From the IMG/VR virus record IMGVR_UViG_3300031638_000003, positions 1 to 42,586 of that record: DNA of 42,586 nucleotides. One strand, given 5' to 3'. The DNA comes from a virus. A program made the position numbers and the translations under genes. Shown in pieces: positions 22,744-31,462 of this stretch (position 1 is the stretch's first letter; the number at the start of each line of letters is the position of its first letter). Under the pieces are notes generated by a model. The model saw only the letters and a program-made list of their open reading frames with translations, had not been told where the DNA came from and searched no databases.

Positions 22744-24488
22744 TATGCAAATGCCTTCCCATAGCTACCACCACGCCGTTTAGCGTCTACTACAGCAGCC
22801 TTAGCACTGTTTGCGATCTGTGGCATCATTTGTCGGATTTCAGCACGTACAGTCTGTTGTACGCCTGTCGATACGTTTATGTTCTGTACGATAGTAACTC
22901 CACTACCAATACCTGACTTACTATTAGATGTGATTTGACCACCGCCCATTCCTGGGGTAAAGATCTCTGGCCCACGTTCACCTACTAAGTAGCTATTACC
23001 ATACTGTACAGGCCCACCGTTAGCCACACCAGGTACAGCAGCTGTAGCAGCTACGTTAGGTGCAAAGTAGCCATCAATAGCGCCTGTGATCATGCCTGTG
23101 ATCTTCTTCACGACATAAATACGGTATAGATCTTTGATGATCTCAGAAGCCATAGACTTAAAGGCAGCTGATACTGTCTTAGTACCGTCTACCATAGACA
23201 TCATGGCGCTCTCCATTGAGCTTCCTATGCTCTTACTTGCAGCCAGGACATCTGCGTAGTCTTCGAGGGCTTGCTTGTGTGCTTTCCTACGAGCAATTTC
23301 TCTATTCCTCGCATTAATATCGTTTTGCTTCTTCTGATCCTCTAACAATTTTTCCGCTTGAGTAATGTCATAGATAGCCAATGCTTCTTGTTGTCTAGCT
23401 ACTATAACTTGATACATCAAGCTAACATCCTGGTCACTAAGACCCTCTTGTCTCTTTAGCTTGTTTAATTCTTTATCTAATGCTACTTGTTGCTTTGCCA
23501 CGAACAGTGCGCGGTCCTTGAGTCCCTGTAACTTTAAGAGACCATCATACTCATCAAGGTAACTCTGTAATAGTTCACCCCTAGCCTCTTCTAACCGTTC
23601 CAATTCCTTGGCGGCTTCGGTTGCAGCTTCATTCTTCTTAAATTCATCTAGCAGTGCTTGTAGCTTATCAGCTTCCGTTCTAAGTGTCTCAGCTTGATCC
23701 TCTAACTCACCGCTCAAAGCGTACTTGATACGGTTCTTTAGGTTACTAAACATCTTTTCAAACGTACTCATAGCTTCGTAAGCCGCCATGTTGGCTTCTA
23801 TAGCCCCTAGGGCCAGCTTCTTTAAGGCCAAGGATGTATTCTCTATGCCAACATTGAACATATAGTTCTTGAGGGTAAGGTCTTCTATCTCCTCCTTCAT
23901 TGCCTTCATGGCACCAGTAAAGCTCTCAAACTTACTGATGGCGCTTGCAGAAGAACTACGTGCAGCGTTAAATGCCCCGACAAGACCAGTACCAATAGCC
24001 AAGATCATACCAGCAATAGCACCAGCTGGCCCGAAGATACCCAAGAGTTGGGAACCTTGTTGACCAAGAGCTACCATTGCGCTAGTTCCACCCTGTACCT
24101 GGACCGCGAAATCCTGTACCTGATAACCGACTTGCTGCATACCGACAGCACCAAACTTCTTCATGCTACGAGTATTAACTGATGCTACCTGACCAAACTG
24201 GTTAAGTTGAACACCAGCCTTAGCAGCGTTAGCTTGGATCATCTTAAATGTTTCAGCGTACTGTTTATTAGATATAGAGTTAGTTGCAAGAGCCTTCTGC
24301 GCTACCAGTACTTGGTCCTTGAACATCTTCTGCGCCCTGGCGACAGGGTCAATAGCCATCTTGAGTCTGTTGAAGTCCTTTTTGGCAGAGGACGCCATTA
24401 ACTCTACTTTATCGGTTGTCTTATTCAAGTAGTCGTTAAGAACCTTGAGGTCCGTAAAGTCAATATTAAACTCTGCTACATTAGCCAT
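22743..24488 (-). CDS. Tape measure protein (581 aa)
   Basis: Determines tail length. Long helical and coiled-coil stretches cover about 20-100 and 190-400, with a central hydrophobic glycine/alanine block (LGIFGPAGAIAGMILAIGTGLVGAFNAA, about 148-176) and a conserved end typical of siphophage tape measures (GPVQYGNSYLVGERGPEIFTPG). Its length predicts a tail of roughly 85-90 nm at about 0.15 nm per residue. It lies directly downstream of the tail assembly chaperones. Confidence 0.92.
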   Translation of the reverse strand: MANVAEFNIDFTDLKVLNDYLNKTTDKVELMASSAKKDFNRLKMAIDPVARAQKMFKDQVLVAQKALATNSISNKQYAETFKMIQANAAKAGVQLNQFGQVASVNTRSMKKFGAVGMQQVGYQVQDFAVQVQGGTSAMVALGQQGSQLLGIFGPAGAIAGMILAIGTGLVGAFNAARSSSASAISKFESFTGAMKAMKEEIEDLTLKNYMFNVGIENTSLALKKLALGAIEANMAAYEAMSTFEKMFSNLKNRIKYALSGELEDQAETLRTEADKLQALLDEFKKNEAATEAAKELERLEEARGELLQSYLDEYDGLLKLQGLKDRALFVAKQQVALDKELNKLKRQEGLSDQDVSLMYQVIVARQQEALAIYDITQAEKLLEDQKKQNDINARNREIARRKAHKQALEDYADVLAASKSIGSSMESAMMSMVDGTKTVSAAFKSMASEIIKDLYRIYVVKKITGMITGAIDGYFAPNVAATAAVPGVANGGPVQYGNSYLVGERGPEIFTPGMGGGQITSNSKSGIGSGVTIVQNINVSTGVQQTVRAEIRQMMPQIANSAKAAVVDAKRRGGSYGKAFA

Positions 24489-24834
24489 TCATGGACCTCA
24501 TAAATATTGTGTCGAGGTACTTAACTGCCTCAACTTCTCTTGCGTCTAGTGGGGTTTGAGTAAGTTCAACCCAGGACTGTATTTCTTGGTAGGTGATAGC
24601 ACTTGGGCCATTAAATCCCATAGACCTAGACCCACTGATGTAGATAAAAGCAGACCACACGTATGACATAAGGTAGGGGAACTTAGGTCCGTCTAACTCT
24701 TTGGGCTTACGTCCAGTCTGCTTCTCTACTTGCTCTAGGTGTTGTCTTCTTGAGATATTACCATCATCAGACTTGTTCAGCGAAAACTCATGTTCCGCAT
24801 ACTCCACAAGGCTTTTGACTAGCCCATCATAAAA
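24481..24834 (-). CDS. Tail assembly chaperone, T-like frame, probably made by -1 frameshift from the G-like gene
   Basis: The frame contains LEQVEKQTGRKPKELDGPKFPYLMSYVWSAFIYISGSRSMGFNGPSAITYQEIQSWV, a helical chaperone-type protein directly before the tape measure, in the lambda gpG-T position. No ATG or ribosome-binding site exists at its start (the first candidate is GTG at 24807). The frame stays open back through the G-like stop in the -1 register, so a fused G-T product is expected. The slip may occur near the TTTT run at 24831-24834. The start given is the likely slip point, not an initiation codon. Confidence 0.65.
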   Translation of the reverse strand, partial: FYDGLVKSLVEYAEHEFSLNKSDDGNISRRQHLEQVEKQTGRKPKELDGPKFPYLMSYVWSAFIYISGSRSMGFNGPSAITYQEIQSWVELTQTPLDAREVEAVKYLDTIFMRSMNG

Positions 24835-25217
24835 GCTAAGGAGCCTGCGATAGCTTCATCTAGTTGAGATCTGATCCAGAACACCTCTTGATAAAGTTCC
24901 TTAGCTTTAGCTTCTGTCAATTTAGGCTTTTCTCCGCCAAAAGTTAGGTTCCACTCTTTAGTGGCCTTAGACATAACGTCGAGGGTGTTGTCGTCTAACT
25001 CTTCTGATGTGATATCTAACTTACCAGTGGTATTTGCAGACTTGATACGTTTATTAGTCTGTTCGTGCATGACCTTCTTATACTCTTTGGAGTGAGGGGC
25101 ATACATAGTAATAGTCATTGGTGTTTTATCGTCGTTCAACAGAGCTTCGCCTGTACCTGGGTGGCAAATAGCCACTTCAACGACATCTGATTTCGGGGTC
25201 AGGTCTTTAAGGTCCAT
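24819..25217 (-). CDS. Tail assembly chaperone, G-like (132 aa)
   Basis: MDLKDLTPKSDVVEVAICHPGTGEAL... is an acidic helical protein between the tail tube and tape measure genes, the place of lambda gpG. It has an internal segment MTITMYAPHSKEYKKVMHEQ and the C-terminal FWIRSQLDEAIAGSLAFMMG. A good AAAGGAAAC ribosome-binding site precedes it. It would keep the tape measure soluble during tail assembly. Confidence 0.75.
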   Translation of the reverse strand: MDLKDLTPKSDVVEVAICHPGTGEALLNDDKTPMTITMYAPHSKEYKKVMHEQTNKRIKSANTTGKLDITSEELDDNTLDVMSKATKEWNLTFGGEKPKLTEAKAKELYQEVFWIRSQLDEAIAGSLAFMMG

Positions 25218-25244
25218 ATCGGGTTTCCTTTTATGTCGGGTGGG

Positions 25245-25281
25245 AAAATGGGGAGCGTCAGACCCGACACCGACACTCCCC
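25245..25281 (-). terminator. Terminator/attenuator after the tail tube gene
   Basis: Read on the - strand, GGGGAGTGTC pairs with GACGCTCCCC (one G-U) over a 12-nt loop at 25250-25281, followed by ATTTTCCC. The long stem and short U-run suggest partial termination, so that the tail tube upstream is made in excess over the chaperones and tape measure downstream. Confidence 0.65.
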
Positions 25282-25301
25282 GCCTGTAGCTACAGGATCT
25301 C

Positions 25302-26201
25302 TTACGAGCGTGTAATACGCAAGTTTGTTGCTTCTGTATCATCTCTCAGTGCGACAAATGATAGAGAGATAACTCGACTTGTAGGGCCATCTACGCCTAC
25401 GTCAGCACTGTTGATCTTGCACCGTGGGAAAAAGAACTCCATAGTGTTAGGTGTACCAGCATTGTCGCCAACGGTGACTTTAAGTGAAGTCTCTGTCTCG
25501 TTGATGAAACGGTTAATCAGGGAGGCATCCTCAAAGTAAGCTGAGAGAGTACCTTCTACTACAGCGTCACCAACCTCAAGGGAAGGAGTGCTGTCGTCAC
25601 CAACCACAAATGTAGGGGCAAAGCCATTGGTTAGTGTGAAGTCCATTGCTGTAACGATAGCTGAGGTAGCTCCACCGATCTCCAAGTCACCAGAGTAAGC
25701 ATCGAATGGGCTTGCAGATGTTGGTGCGTCCTGTGTCTTCTCTGTAGCTGTGATGGTCATATCTTTGCCAACCATACCAAACGTACCTGTTACCATTGCG
25801 TTAGGTGCAAGTGCGACAGACAGAGTATTTACTGAACAGCCTGTGAACAAACGAGCTTGGTCGATGTCAGCTGCATAGTCTTCAATGGAGAAGTACTTAG
25901 GTGTAGTACCAACCTTGATAACGTCAGTAGCCCAAGTGGACAACATAGCAGATTCAATGAATGTGTCGAAGTCACCATCACGAAGATCAGCTGTGATATC
26001 GCCAGCTACTTGACGGTTGCCGTGACGATCTACGCGAGACATACGGTCAGCTTGAATGTCAGTACCAGCAACACGCTCTTTAGTCATGTTGAGGGAGTGG
26101 GATGTGAAAGGTATGTTTTGGAAGTTGCCAACTGGTGTAGTGCCGAAAGTGCTTTCGACAATGTAAGACAGACTGGAACGTGAACCCTGTGCAAAGGCCA
26201 T
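25302..26201 (-). CDS. Major tail tube protein (299 aa)
   Basis: FAQGSRSSLSYIVESTFGTTPVGNFQNIPFTSHSLNMTKE is the start typical of Phage_tube_2-type tail tube proteins; the body is beta-rich with RQVAGDITADLRDGDFDTFIES and repeated strand segments, ending FVALRDDTEATNLRITRS. It lies between the tail terminator and the chaperones, as expected. A terminator follows directly, consistent with a highly expressed virion protein. Confidence 0.88.
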   Translation of the reverse strand: MAFAQGSRSSLSYIVESTFGTTPVGNFQNIPFTSHSLNMTKERVAGTDIQADRMSRVDRHGNRQVAGDITADLRDGDFDTFIESAMLSTWATDVIKVGTTPKYFSIEDYAADIDQARLFTGCSVNTLSVALAPNAMVTGTFGMVGKDMTITATEKTQDAPTSASPFDAYSGDLEIGGATSAIVTAMDFTLTNGFAPTFVVGDDSTPSLEVGDAVVEGTLSAYFEDASLINRFINETETSLKVTVGDNAGTPNTMEFFFPRCKINSADVGVDGPTSRVISLSFVALRDDTEATNLRITRS

Positions 26202-26219
26202 ATTATATTCTCCTAGGAA

Positions 26220-26627
26220 TTAGTTGTATGCGTAACAAGCAATATTAACGGGGACAAAGTACCAAGGGCTATTCAGAATACCCTGTTGTCTTTCAGCGTA
26301 GTCAATACGAACTGTTATGTTGTTTTGTGAGATTGAAGTAGTAGCCTCAAACGCCTCCATGACGTTCTTAGCCAGGGTGTCAGCTGCGGATGGTCCAGAG
26401 CCTTCTGGTGCGTAACAGTTAATACTAAGAAGACTGTCATATCTTTGTTGTGGGTTTAAGCCCCTAACAGCAGGTCTTCGGGTAACTGGTAGGTAAACTA
26501 CCTGCAAGTACGATGTACCTGTCGTGGGAGCGAATGAGACGCTCTCGTAAGCTATCTGAGGGACATCTACTATAGTAGACAGATGGCCTTCAAGGATAGC
26601 TCTGATCTCTCTTGTTATATCAGCCAT
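26220..26627 (-). CDS. Tail terminator protein (135 aa)
   Basis: TREIRAILEGHLSTIVDVPQIAYESVSF...YLQVVYLPV...QRYDSLLSINCYAPEGSGPSAADTLAKNVMEAF matches the small alpha/beta tail-terminator fold (gpU/DUF4128-like) that caps the tail tube and joins it to the head. It sits immediately upstream of the tail tube gene, the conserved location. Confidence 0.78.
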   Translation of the reverse strand: MADITREIRAILEGHLSTIVDVPQIAYESVSFAPTTGTSYLQVVYLPVTRRPAVRGLNPQQRYDSLLSINCYAPEGSGPSAADTLAKNVMEAFEATTSISQNNITVRIDYAERQQGILNSPWYFVPVNIACYAYN

Positions 26628-27024
26628 ATTTAATCCTTAGCCTCTCGAACACTTTCTTCTGCAAGTAGTTCTCAACTTGATCAGCGTGGGGTGAACCATT
26701 ACGTAATTTAAGGTTCTGCAAGGTCTCGAAGTTTAACTCCGCTATATCTCCTGCTAAGAGGTCTCTTCCCTCCGCAGCCTTTTGACCAGCGGGTTGATTG
26801 CGTTGTTTCCTTCGGGATGTTACACCTCTTGGTCTACCGCTACCAGTGGAAAATGAGAAGGAGGTAATGTAGGCCCCAGTATCTACGAAGTTAATGGAGA
26901 ACCTAATAGCATCATCAGCTATATCATTAGTGAAAGACTTAGCCTCTAGTTCTGCAAAGTCCCTTATCTTATTGAACTCTGCTGTTAGGGCGCTCTTATT
27001 TACTTTAAATCCACCTCTAGCCAT
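26620..27024 (-). CDS. Neck/tail completion protein, HK97 gp10-like (134 aa)
   Basis: A basic helical protein with RFSINFVDTGAYITSFSFSTGSG (the N- to middle-part motif of gp10-like proteins is VDTGxxxxSxS), ending in a lysine/arginine-rich helix. It lies between the head closure and tail terminator genes, with overlapping ends. Confidence 0.72.
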   Translation of the reverse strand: MARGGFKVNKSALTAEFNKIRDFAELEAKSFTNDIADDAIRFSINFVDTGAYITSFSFSTGSGRPRGVTSRRKQRNQPAGQKAAEGRDLLAGDIAELNFETLQNLKLRNGSPHADQVENYLQKKVFERLRIKYG

Positions 27025-27365
27025 TACTCAGCTACCTCGCAGACATAACAGATAGCGACACCATCAGAGTAGTAGGTCTGTACTCTATTTATGTTCTTAG
27101 TATCACCAAGTCCAGTAACTTGATCACCATCGTCAGGGACGACCCCCAGGTTAAGTGCAGGAATAACACATTTACTTGTACCGCGTCTAATATCATCAAG
27201 CAGAATACCCTCTTCTGAGTTGAACAGATAACCCGTGAAGATATAGTTCTTGGTTGTTGTCGCAGCAGAGCCAGTAGATGGATCGTAAGCACCTGTGGTA
27301 GTCTTTACGAGCGTGAGTGGCGAACCATAACGCTGAGTGAGTTTAAGTAAGTTATACGCTCTCAT
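27024..27365 (-). CDS. Head closure/stopper protein (113 aa)
   Basis: The N-terminus LLKLTQRYGSPLTLVKTTTGAYDPSTGSAATTTKNYIFTGYLF resembles the small beta-barrel head-tail stopper family (gpFII/HK97 gp9-like), with a later DQVTGLGDTKNINRVQTYYSDG. It occurs in the conserved connector order adaptor, stopper, completion, terminator. Confidence 0.72.
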   Translation of the reverse strand: MRAYNLLKLTQRYGSPLTLVKTTTGAYDPSTGSAATTTKNYIFTGYLFNSEEGILLDDIRRGTSKCVIPALNLGVVPDDGDQVTGLGDTKNINRVQTYYSDGVAICYVCEVAE

Positions 27366-27374
27366 GACCCGTCC

Positions 27375-27821
27375 TTAATCGTATTTAAATTGTGCTTCGT
27401 CGATCTTAAATTGGTCTTTGGTAAACTCAGGTCTTACACGGTTAGTGTTAGATCTTACAGCGTCTACAGTTGATACTATGATACCACCAGCAACAACACC
27501 AAGTCCACCCTGCTTCTGAGCCTGATACTCTAGTGTGTCTGCTAGTGAAGTGTAGTGAGCCTTTAGTTGAGACCCACTCTCTTTAAGCGCACCGCTAAGT
27601 TCACTATCAACACTACGAGAGTACTTAGCTGCCAGTACTCGACAGAGCCAAGCCCCCGCAGTATATACGTTAGTATTAGCTTGAGCTAGGCCGAAGGTTA
27701 TTTCCTCATCCTGCACTTGTTGGTCAAAGGTGTCTGTGTCACCAATTAATAACCTAACAGCGTTCAAACGCCCTAGAGCATTATCTGTGTTAAGGTTGCC
27801 TTCGTCGTAGCTCCAAGCCAT
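27375..27821 (-). CDS. Head-tail adaptor, gp6-like (148 aa)
   Basis: MAWSYDEGNLNTDNALGRLNAVRLLIGDTDTFDQQVQDEEITFGLAQ is the classical start of the gp6-type connector (VRLLIGDTD, D-E-E). The rest is helical. I chose the ATG at 27821 because it overlaps the preceding stop (TAATG); the longer frame would start from TTG at 27857. It follows the capsid genes and binds the portal. Confidence 0.8.
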   Translation of the reverse strand: MAWSYDEGNLNTDNALGRLNAVRLLIGDTDTFDQQVQDEEITFGLAQANTNVYTAGAWLCRVLAAKYSRSVDSELSGALKESGSQLKAHYTSLADTLEYQAQKQGGLGVVAGGIIVSTVDAVRSNTNRVRPEFTKDQFKIDEAQFKYD

Positions 27822-28201
27822 TAGTCGTTCTCCAACTGTCCATGTGTTCTGCGCCAACTACGGATCAAACCGCGTTGCTTATCTACTATCCTAGATTGTT
27901 TACACTTCTTACGGTCATAGTCAGCTTGTGAAGAAGTCTTTGCTTTAACCTTCTCATTGATGGCTGCTACTACTTTAGATAGTGCCTCGACATCAAGAGC
28001 CTCTAGTCCATCACCGACCTTAGCCTGTACTTCAAGCTCTTCGTTGTGGTAGAGGTATTCATTATTATATAGCGCCTCGACAGATATCCTATCTACTGAT
28101 AGCTCTCTCCAAGGGAAATGTTCTTGTCGCTTCCAGTCACGCTTACCGCCATTGAATGGGACTTTTACGAATACGGGTCTGTCATATTGAAAGGGTGTCA
28201 T
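27821..28201 (-). CDS. Conserved head-region protein (126 aa)
   Basis: It has an N-terminal MTPFQYDRPVFVKVPFNGGKRDWKRQEHFPW segment and a basic C-terminal half (DYDRKKCKQSRIVDKQRGLIRSWRRTHG). Small proteins of this style occur between the capsid and connector genes of related siphophages, but the function is unknown to me. It is coupled to the adaptor gene. Confidence 0.6.
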   Translation of the reverse strand: MTPFQYDRPVFVKVPFNGGKRDWKRQEHFPWRELSVDRISVEALYNNEYLYHNEELEVQAKVGDGLEALDVEALSKVVAAINEKVKAKTSSQADYDRKKCKQSRIVDKQRGLIRSWRRTHGQLEND

Positions 28202-28224
28202 AGTCGGGGTTCCTCATGTGAAAG

Positions 28225-28251
28225 AGGTGGGGACCACTAAAGCCCCCACCT
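28225..28251 (-). terminator. Terminator/attenuator after the major capsid gene
   Basis: On the - strand, AGGTGGGG pairs with CCCCACCT around an 11-nt loop, followed by CTTTC, which is a poor U-run. It would reduce transcription from capsid into connector genes and so keep capsid expression relatively high. Confidence 0.55.
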
Positions 28252-28258
28252 TAGTTGT

Positions 28259-29239
28259 TTAAGCTACTACGTCTAAGAAGAAGTAACCTAAATCTGTGCC
28301 AGTGACTTTCATGTCATAGGCCATTTTAACTTGGATCTGCTCTGCAACCTGCAAACGCTTCAAGCCATCGTCGGAGAACGATTCAACTGTGATGCCCAGG
28401 TTGTTTGTGCCTGGTACATTGTTCCAAGCGAAGGTAAGACCAGCAGCTGGGGTCATGAGACCTGCATTGCGTGGGCCGTGTACCAAGAGAGCATGTTTAC
28501 CACCGATAAAGGCGTTAGATTCTGCTACACCTTCTACAGAAGAGTTCTTAACAGCTTCCATGATGTAGAAGTTCTCTACTTCAAAGATCTCTGCCAATTT
28601 AGCATCTGTGATCAAAGCTGGGTTTGATACGGTTGAACCGCCATTCAAACGTGCCAGGATCTTAGGGTGGTTGATCAGGATGTCACGAACTTCTTTACCG
28701 ACAACCATTGTGTTTGGCTTGAAACCGCCAGACTTGAGTTGCATGGTGCGACGAGCGGTTGTCACATCTTGGATAGGTGTAGAGTTAGTGTAGTCTGACC
28801 ACAAGTTGCCAGGAGTAGATTCAGTACCCCATACGCCAGTCTTGAAGAAGGTGTCAGCAAACTGCTCTTCACGGTCAATCAACAAACGAGTTGTCAATGT
28901 CTGTGCGCCAGCTGAACGGATGTCCAAAGCTGCATCTTCGTTTGCCAAAGTCTGTTGGTCGAAGTCCATTGCCAAACCGCGCACCTCAGCGTAGTAAGCA
29001 GCATTGGAGACTGACTGTCCGATGCGGTTAACTTCTGTGCGTGGAGCAAGAACTTTAACATCGCCAGAACGGTTCATGTTGGCGCGGTCATAGATGTAGT
29101 ATTTGTCAGACTGACGTTCTACGCCAACTGTTGGAAATACGCTATCCGCGATAAAGTTAGATTGGTCTTGAACATACGCAATAGTGAGGTTTGTCAAGGG
29201 TTGGTCCAGATGGACCGATGATGGTGTCAATAGTGGCAT
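28259..29239 (-). CDS. Major capsid protein (gpE-type HK97 fold) (326 aa)
   Basis: MPLLTPSSVHLDQPLTNLTIAYVQDQSNFIADSVFPTVGVERQSDKYYIYDRANM... and RTEVNRIG, ...LTTRLLIDREEQFADTFFKTGVW are characteristic of the Phage_cap_E-like capsid family with its N-terminal E-loop and P-domain layout. The C-terminus TDLGYFFLDVVA is typical. It lies directly after the decoration protein and before a terminator, as expected for the most abundant protein. Confidence 0.92.
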   Translation of the reverse strand: MPLLTPSSVHLDQPLTNLTIAYVQDQSNFIADSVFPTVGVERQSDKYYIYDRANMNRSGDVKVLAPRTEVNRIGQSVSNAAYYAEVRGLAMDFDQQTLANEDAALDIRSAGAQTLTTRLLIDREEQFADTFFKTGVWGTESTPGNLWSDYTNSTPIQDVTTARRTMQLKSGGFKPNTMVVGKEVRDILINHPKILARLNGGSTVSNPALITDAKLAEIFEVENFYIMEAVKNSSVEGVAESNAFIGGKHALLVHGPRNAGLMTPAAGLTFAWNNVPGTNNLGITVESFSDDGLKRLQVAEQIQVKMAYDMKVTGTDLGYFFLDVVA

Positions 29240-29263
29240 TATGATATTCCTTTAAATGCTGGG

Positions 29264-29638
29264 TTAGGCTGGGACTACGTTGCCGCCCTGGATCAGTTCC
29301 ATTTCGATGATCTGTCCGTCTACGGCAGCTTCACGGGCGTAACCCATGACAACATCGCCAGCGGCAGCGGTCAGTGCAGTAGCATCAGCACCACATTGAA
29401 TTTGAGCGCCAGCGTTGATTGAGCCACCAGCTTCTACCATGACAGAGCCACCAACAGTTACTGTAACTGCTTTACCTGAGCCTGCGCCTACGATGCAGAC
29501 GCCGATAGCGTTCTCACCAGCGGAGTCAGCAAGGTCTACTTGACCGTCCGACTCAAGCGTTACGAATTTAAATTGTGCTGCGGAGAGGTCTTCCCCTGCA
29601 ACGAAAGTGCGGTTGTCGCGTGATTGCATAACAGCCAT
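29264..29638 (-). CDS. DUF2190-like head decoration protein (124 aa)
   Basis: Glycine/alanine-rich beta protein: MAVMQSRDNRTFVAGEDLSAAQFKFVTLES...AIGVCIVGAGSGKAVTVTVGGSVMVEAGGSINAGAQI...GYAREAAVDGQIIEMEL, a DUF2190-type pattern seen in capsid decoration/cement proteins next to the major capsid gene. Confidence 0.78.
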   Translation of the reverse strand: MAVMQSRDNRTFVAGEDLSAAQFKFVTLESDGQVDLADSAGENAIGVCIVGAGSGKAVTVTVGGSVMVEAGGSINAGAQIQCGADATALTAAAGDVVMGYAREAAVDGQIIEMELIQGGNVVPA

Positions 29639-29640
29639 GA

Positions 29641-30450
29641 TTATTCCCCTTTGTAGGATTTAGTGATTAGAGCTTTACCTTCGTCGGTCTTTGCTACGGC
29701 AGCGTATGCTTTAGCGTAGTCACTCTTTTTCATTGAGTTGGTGTCCATGAAGGACTTTACAAGTGCATCAAGTTTATCAGTTGCGGTAGTGAAGTTTCCG
29801 TCAACATCGGCCTTGCCTACTTCTTCCATTGATGTGCCAAACGCCTTATCAGCCGCTTTCAATACACCCATGACTTCTTCGTTAGTCTCGAAAGACTTAA
29901 CTAATTCTTTAGCTGTCGCAGCATCAAAGTTAGGAAGGGCTTCTTCCGCTTTAGCTGTTAGCTCTGCATCTGCTTTAGCAATCTCAGCAGCTTCAAGAGC
30001 CTTGAGGATCACAGCAGGAATGTCAGCTTTGTTGATGCTCTCACCATCGTACTCGACAAACTCTTCTGGGGCTTTCTTCTCGATTGACTCAGCACGGATA
30101 ACGTACCCGTTGTCGATCAAACCCTTGCGGAGATGTTGGTTCTCAGCTTTGAGGCGTTCTACTTCTTCTGCAAGAGGGTTGATCTCTTCTACAGCTTCAA
30201 CATCGTCTGCCTTCTTCATGTCGAAGTTGTATGCCTTAGTGGCCTCTTCTTCTGACATACCCTTGTCCATGTAAGGCTTGAGTTTAGCCATCATGTCATC
30301 AGACATTTTCTCTGTTGTTTCTACTTCGTTTTCCATATTATCTCCGTTGGAGTTGTCACGCTTGAACAGTGATACCATTGCTTGTGCATTGGCTGGGCGA
30401 TCAACTAATGACAGTTCATCTAACTCAAGCTCCATTAAAAGGTTAGCCAT
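29641..30450 (-). CDS. Scaffold-like protein with a protease-type N-terminal strand (269 aa)
   Basis: A highly charged, helical protein (long Glu/Lys/Ala stretches, about 40-260) as expected for a scaffolding protein. Its first 25 residues contain LDELSLVDRPANAQAMV, which in many phages is the last strand of the prohead protease domain (ISLVDxPAN). The gene starts inside TAATG at the end of the protease gene, so the protease fold may be completed from this gene. It lies between the protease and the decoration protein. Confidence 0.72.
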   Translation of the reverse strand: MANLLMELELDELSLVDRPANAQAMVSLFKRDNSNGDNMENEVETTEKMSDDMMAKLKPYMDKGMSEEEATKAYNFDMKKADDVEAVEEINPLAEEVERLKAENQHLRKGLIDNGYVIRAESIEKKAPEEFVEYDGESINKADIPAVILKALEAAEIAKADAELTAKAEEALPNFDAATAKELVKSFETNEEVMGVLKAADKAFGTSMEEVGKADVDGNFTTATDKLDALVKSFMDTNSMKKSDYAKAYAAVAKTDEGKALITKSYKGE

Positions 30451-31139
30451 TATAACTCTTCCTTCATTGCTCTGCCGCCAATACTAAATGCAGCTAGTTC
30501 ACCAGACTTGACCTTGGCCCAAACGTCATCGTTATATACTTTAAACGCGACAATCCAACCCTCACGGTCACTCTGTATGCCAAGGGATTCACCAATCTCT
30601 TTTGTGATAGGCATGGAGTGTATAACGGCCCCAATTTGATCACCCTTGTGCATCTCTTTACCTACACGAACATGCTCCATGAACTTATTCACGGCACGTA
30701 CTAGCGTGTCAGGTGTTATTACATCGCCCTGGCGGTCAATCACTGGTTCACCTTTTTCAGTTACTACAGAGGCCCAGCCATAGACCATGCGTTGTTCTTC
30801 GTCGGCCTTTAAGATCTGGCCTGTTATATCTTTAGTTATACTACCCACGGTACTACCACTCCACATTCTGCACGACCAATAACGTGCTGAGGTTTTGTCT
30901 TTTGCCGTGTCACATGAGTGTCGGCTACGAAAGTTAGCTCTAGCTTTAGGGTCGTCTCTGCGGATCTCCATGTTAGGATCACCGAAAGTAACCTTCTTTG
31001 TCTTGTCGCCATCTTTGACGTAGACACCAAACTTCTTACTTGAGCCTTTAGGGAGACGAAAGGGTTTGTTCAATGGCTTTTCAGCCTTGTTAACTTCTTC
31101 CTCTGAGGGCAATTTATTAATGTCAAACTCATCTGCCAT
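30450..31139 (-). CDS. Prohead protease, XkdF-like (229 aa)
   Basis: The C-terminal two-thirds carries the XkdF/S78-type core: QRMVYGWASVVTEKGEPVIDRQGDVITPDTL, GAVIHSMPITKEIGESLG (catalytic His) and KSGELAAFSIGGRAM (catalytic Ser). The N-terminal 100 residues contain GSSKKFGVYVKDGDKTKKVTFGDPNM and a conserved DKTSARYWSCRMW segment as found in phage proteins of this type. The family's usual last strand is missing from this frame (see the next gene). Confidence 0.8.
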   Translation of the reverse strand: MADEFDINKLPSEEEVNKAEKPLNKPFRLPKGSSKKFGVYVKDGDKTKKVTFGDPNMEIRRDDPKARANFRSRHSCDTAKDKTSARYWSCRMWSGSTVGSITKDITGQILKADEEQRMVYGWASVVTEKGEPVIDRQGDVITPDTLVRAVNKFMEHVRVGKEMHKGDQIGAVIHSMPITKEIGESLGIQSDREGWIVAFKVYNDDVWAKVKSGELAAFSIGGRAMKEEL

Positions 31140-31462
31140 TAATCTAAGTCCTCCCTTATGATGATGGTAAAGTACCCATTGTTAGGGAAGGTCTCTACCG
31201 TGGCGTCACCGTAAATAACTTCTATCTCACCGTAGTAAGTTCCAGCTGTGTCTGTGTCGCCAACTACCCAGGTGTACTCTACGATACCCTTAACATCATC
31301 TGTGATAGTAACTGGTTGATCTATCTTGAGGGTGGTCGCACCAAAGGCTTTCATATGAAAACGGGCAGTTGCGCCAGCTAAGGGAATACCATTACCATTT
31401 GCATCCTCAAGGGTAACAGCCAGCTTAGGTGAAGTGTCGTTTGTTTTTATTCTGAAAGCCAT
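31139..31462 (-). CDS. Beta-rich structural protein, BppU-N-like (107 aa)
   Basis: KTNDTSPKLAVTLEDANGNGIPLAGATARFHMKAFG...GIVEYTWVVGDTDTAGTYYGEIEVIY is an immunoglobulin-like/BppU N-terminal-type beta sandwich, used in phages to attach fibres or as head decoration. It sits between the repeat protein and the protease. I infer a virion role from fold and location. Confidence 0.55.
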   Translation of the reverse strand: MAFRIKTNDTSPKLAVTLEDANGNGIPLAGATARFHMKAFGATTLKIDQPVTITDDVKGIVEYTWVVGDTDTAGTYYGEIEVIYGDATVETFPNNGYFTIIIREDLD

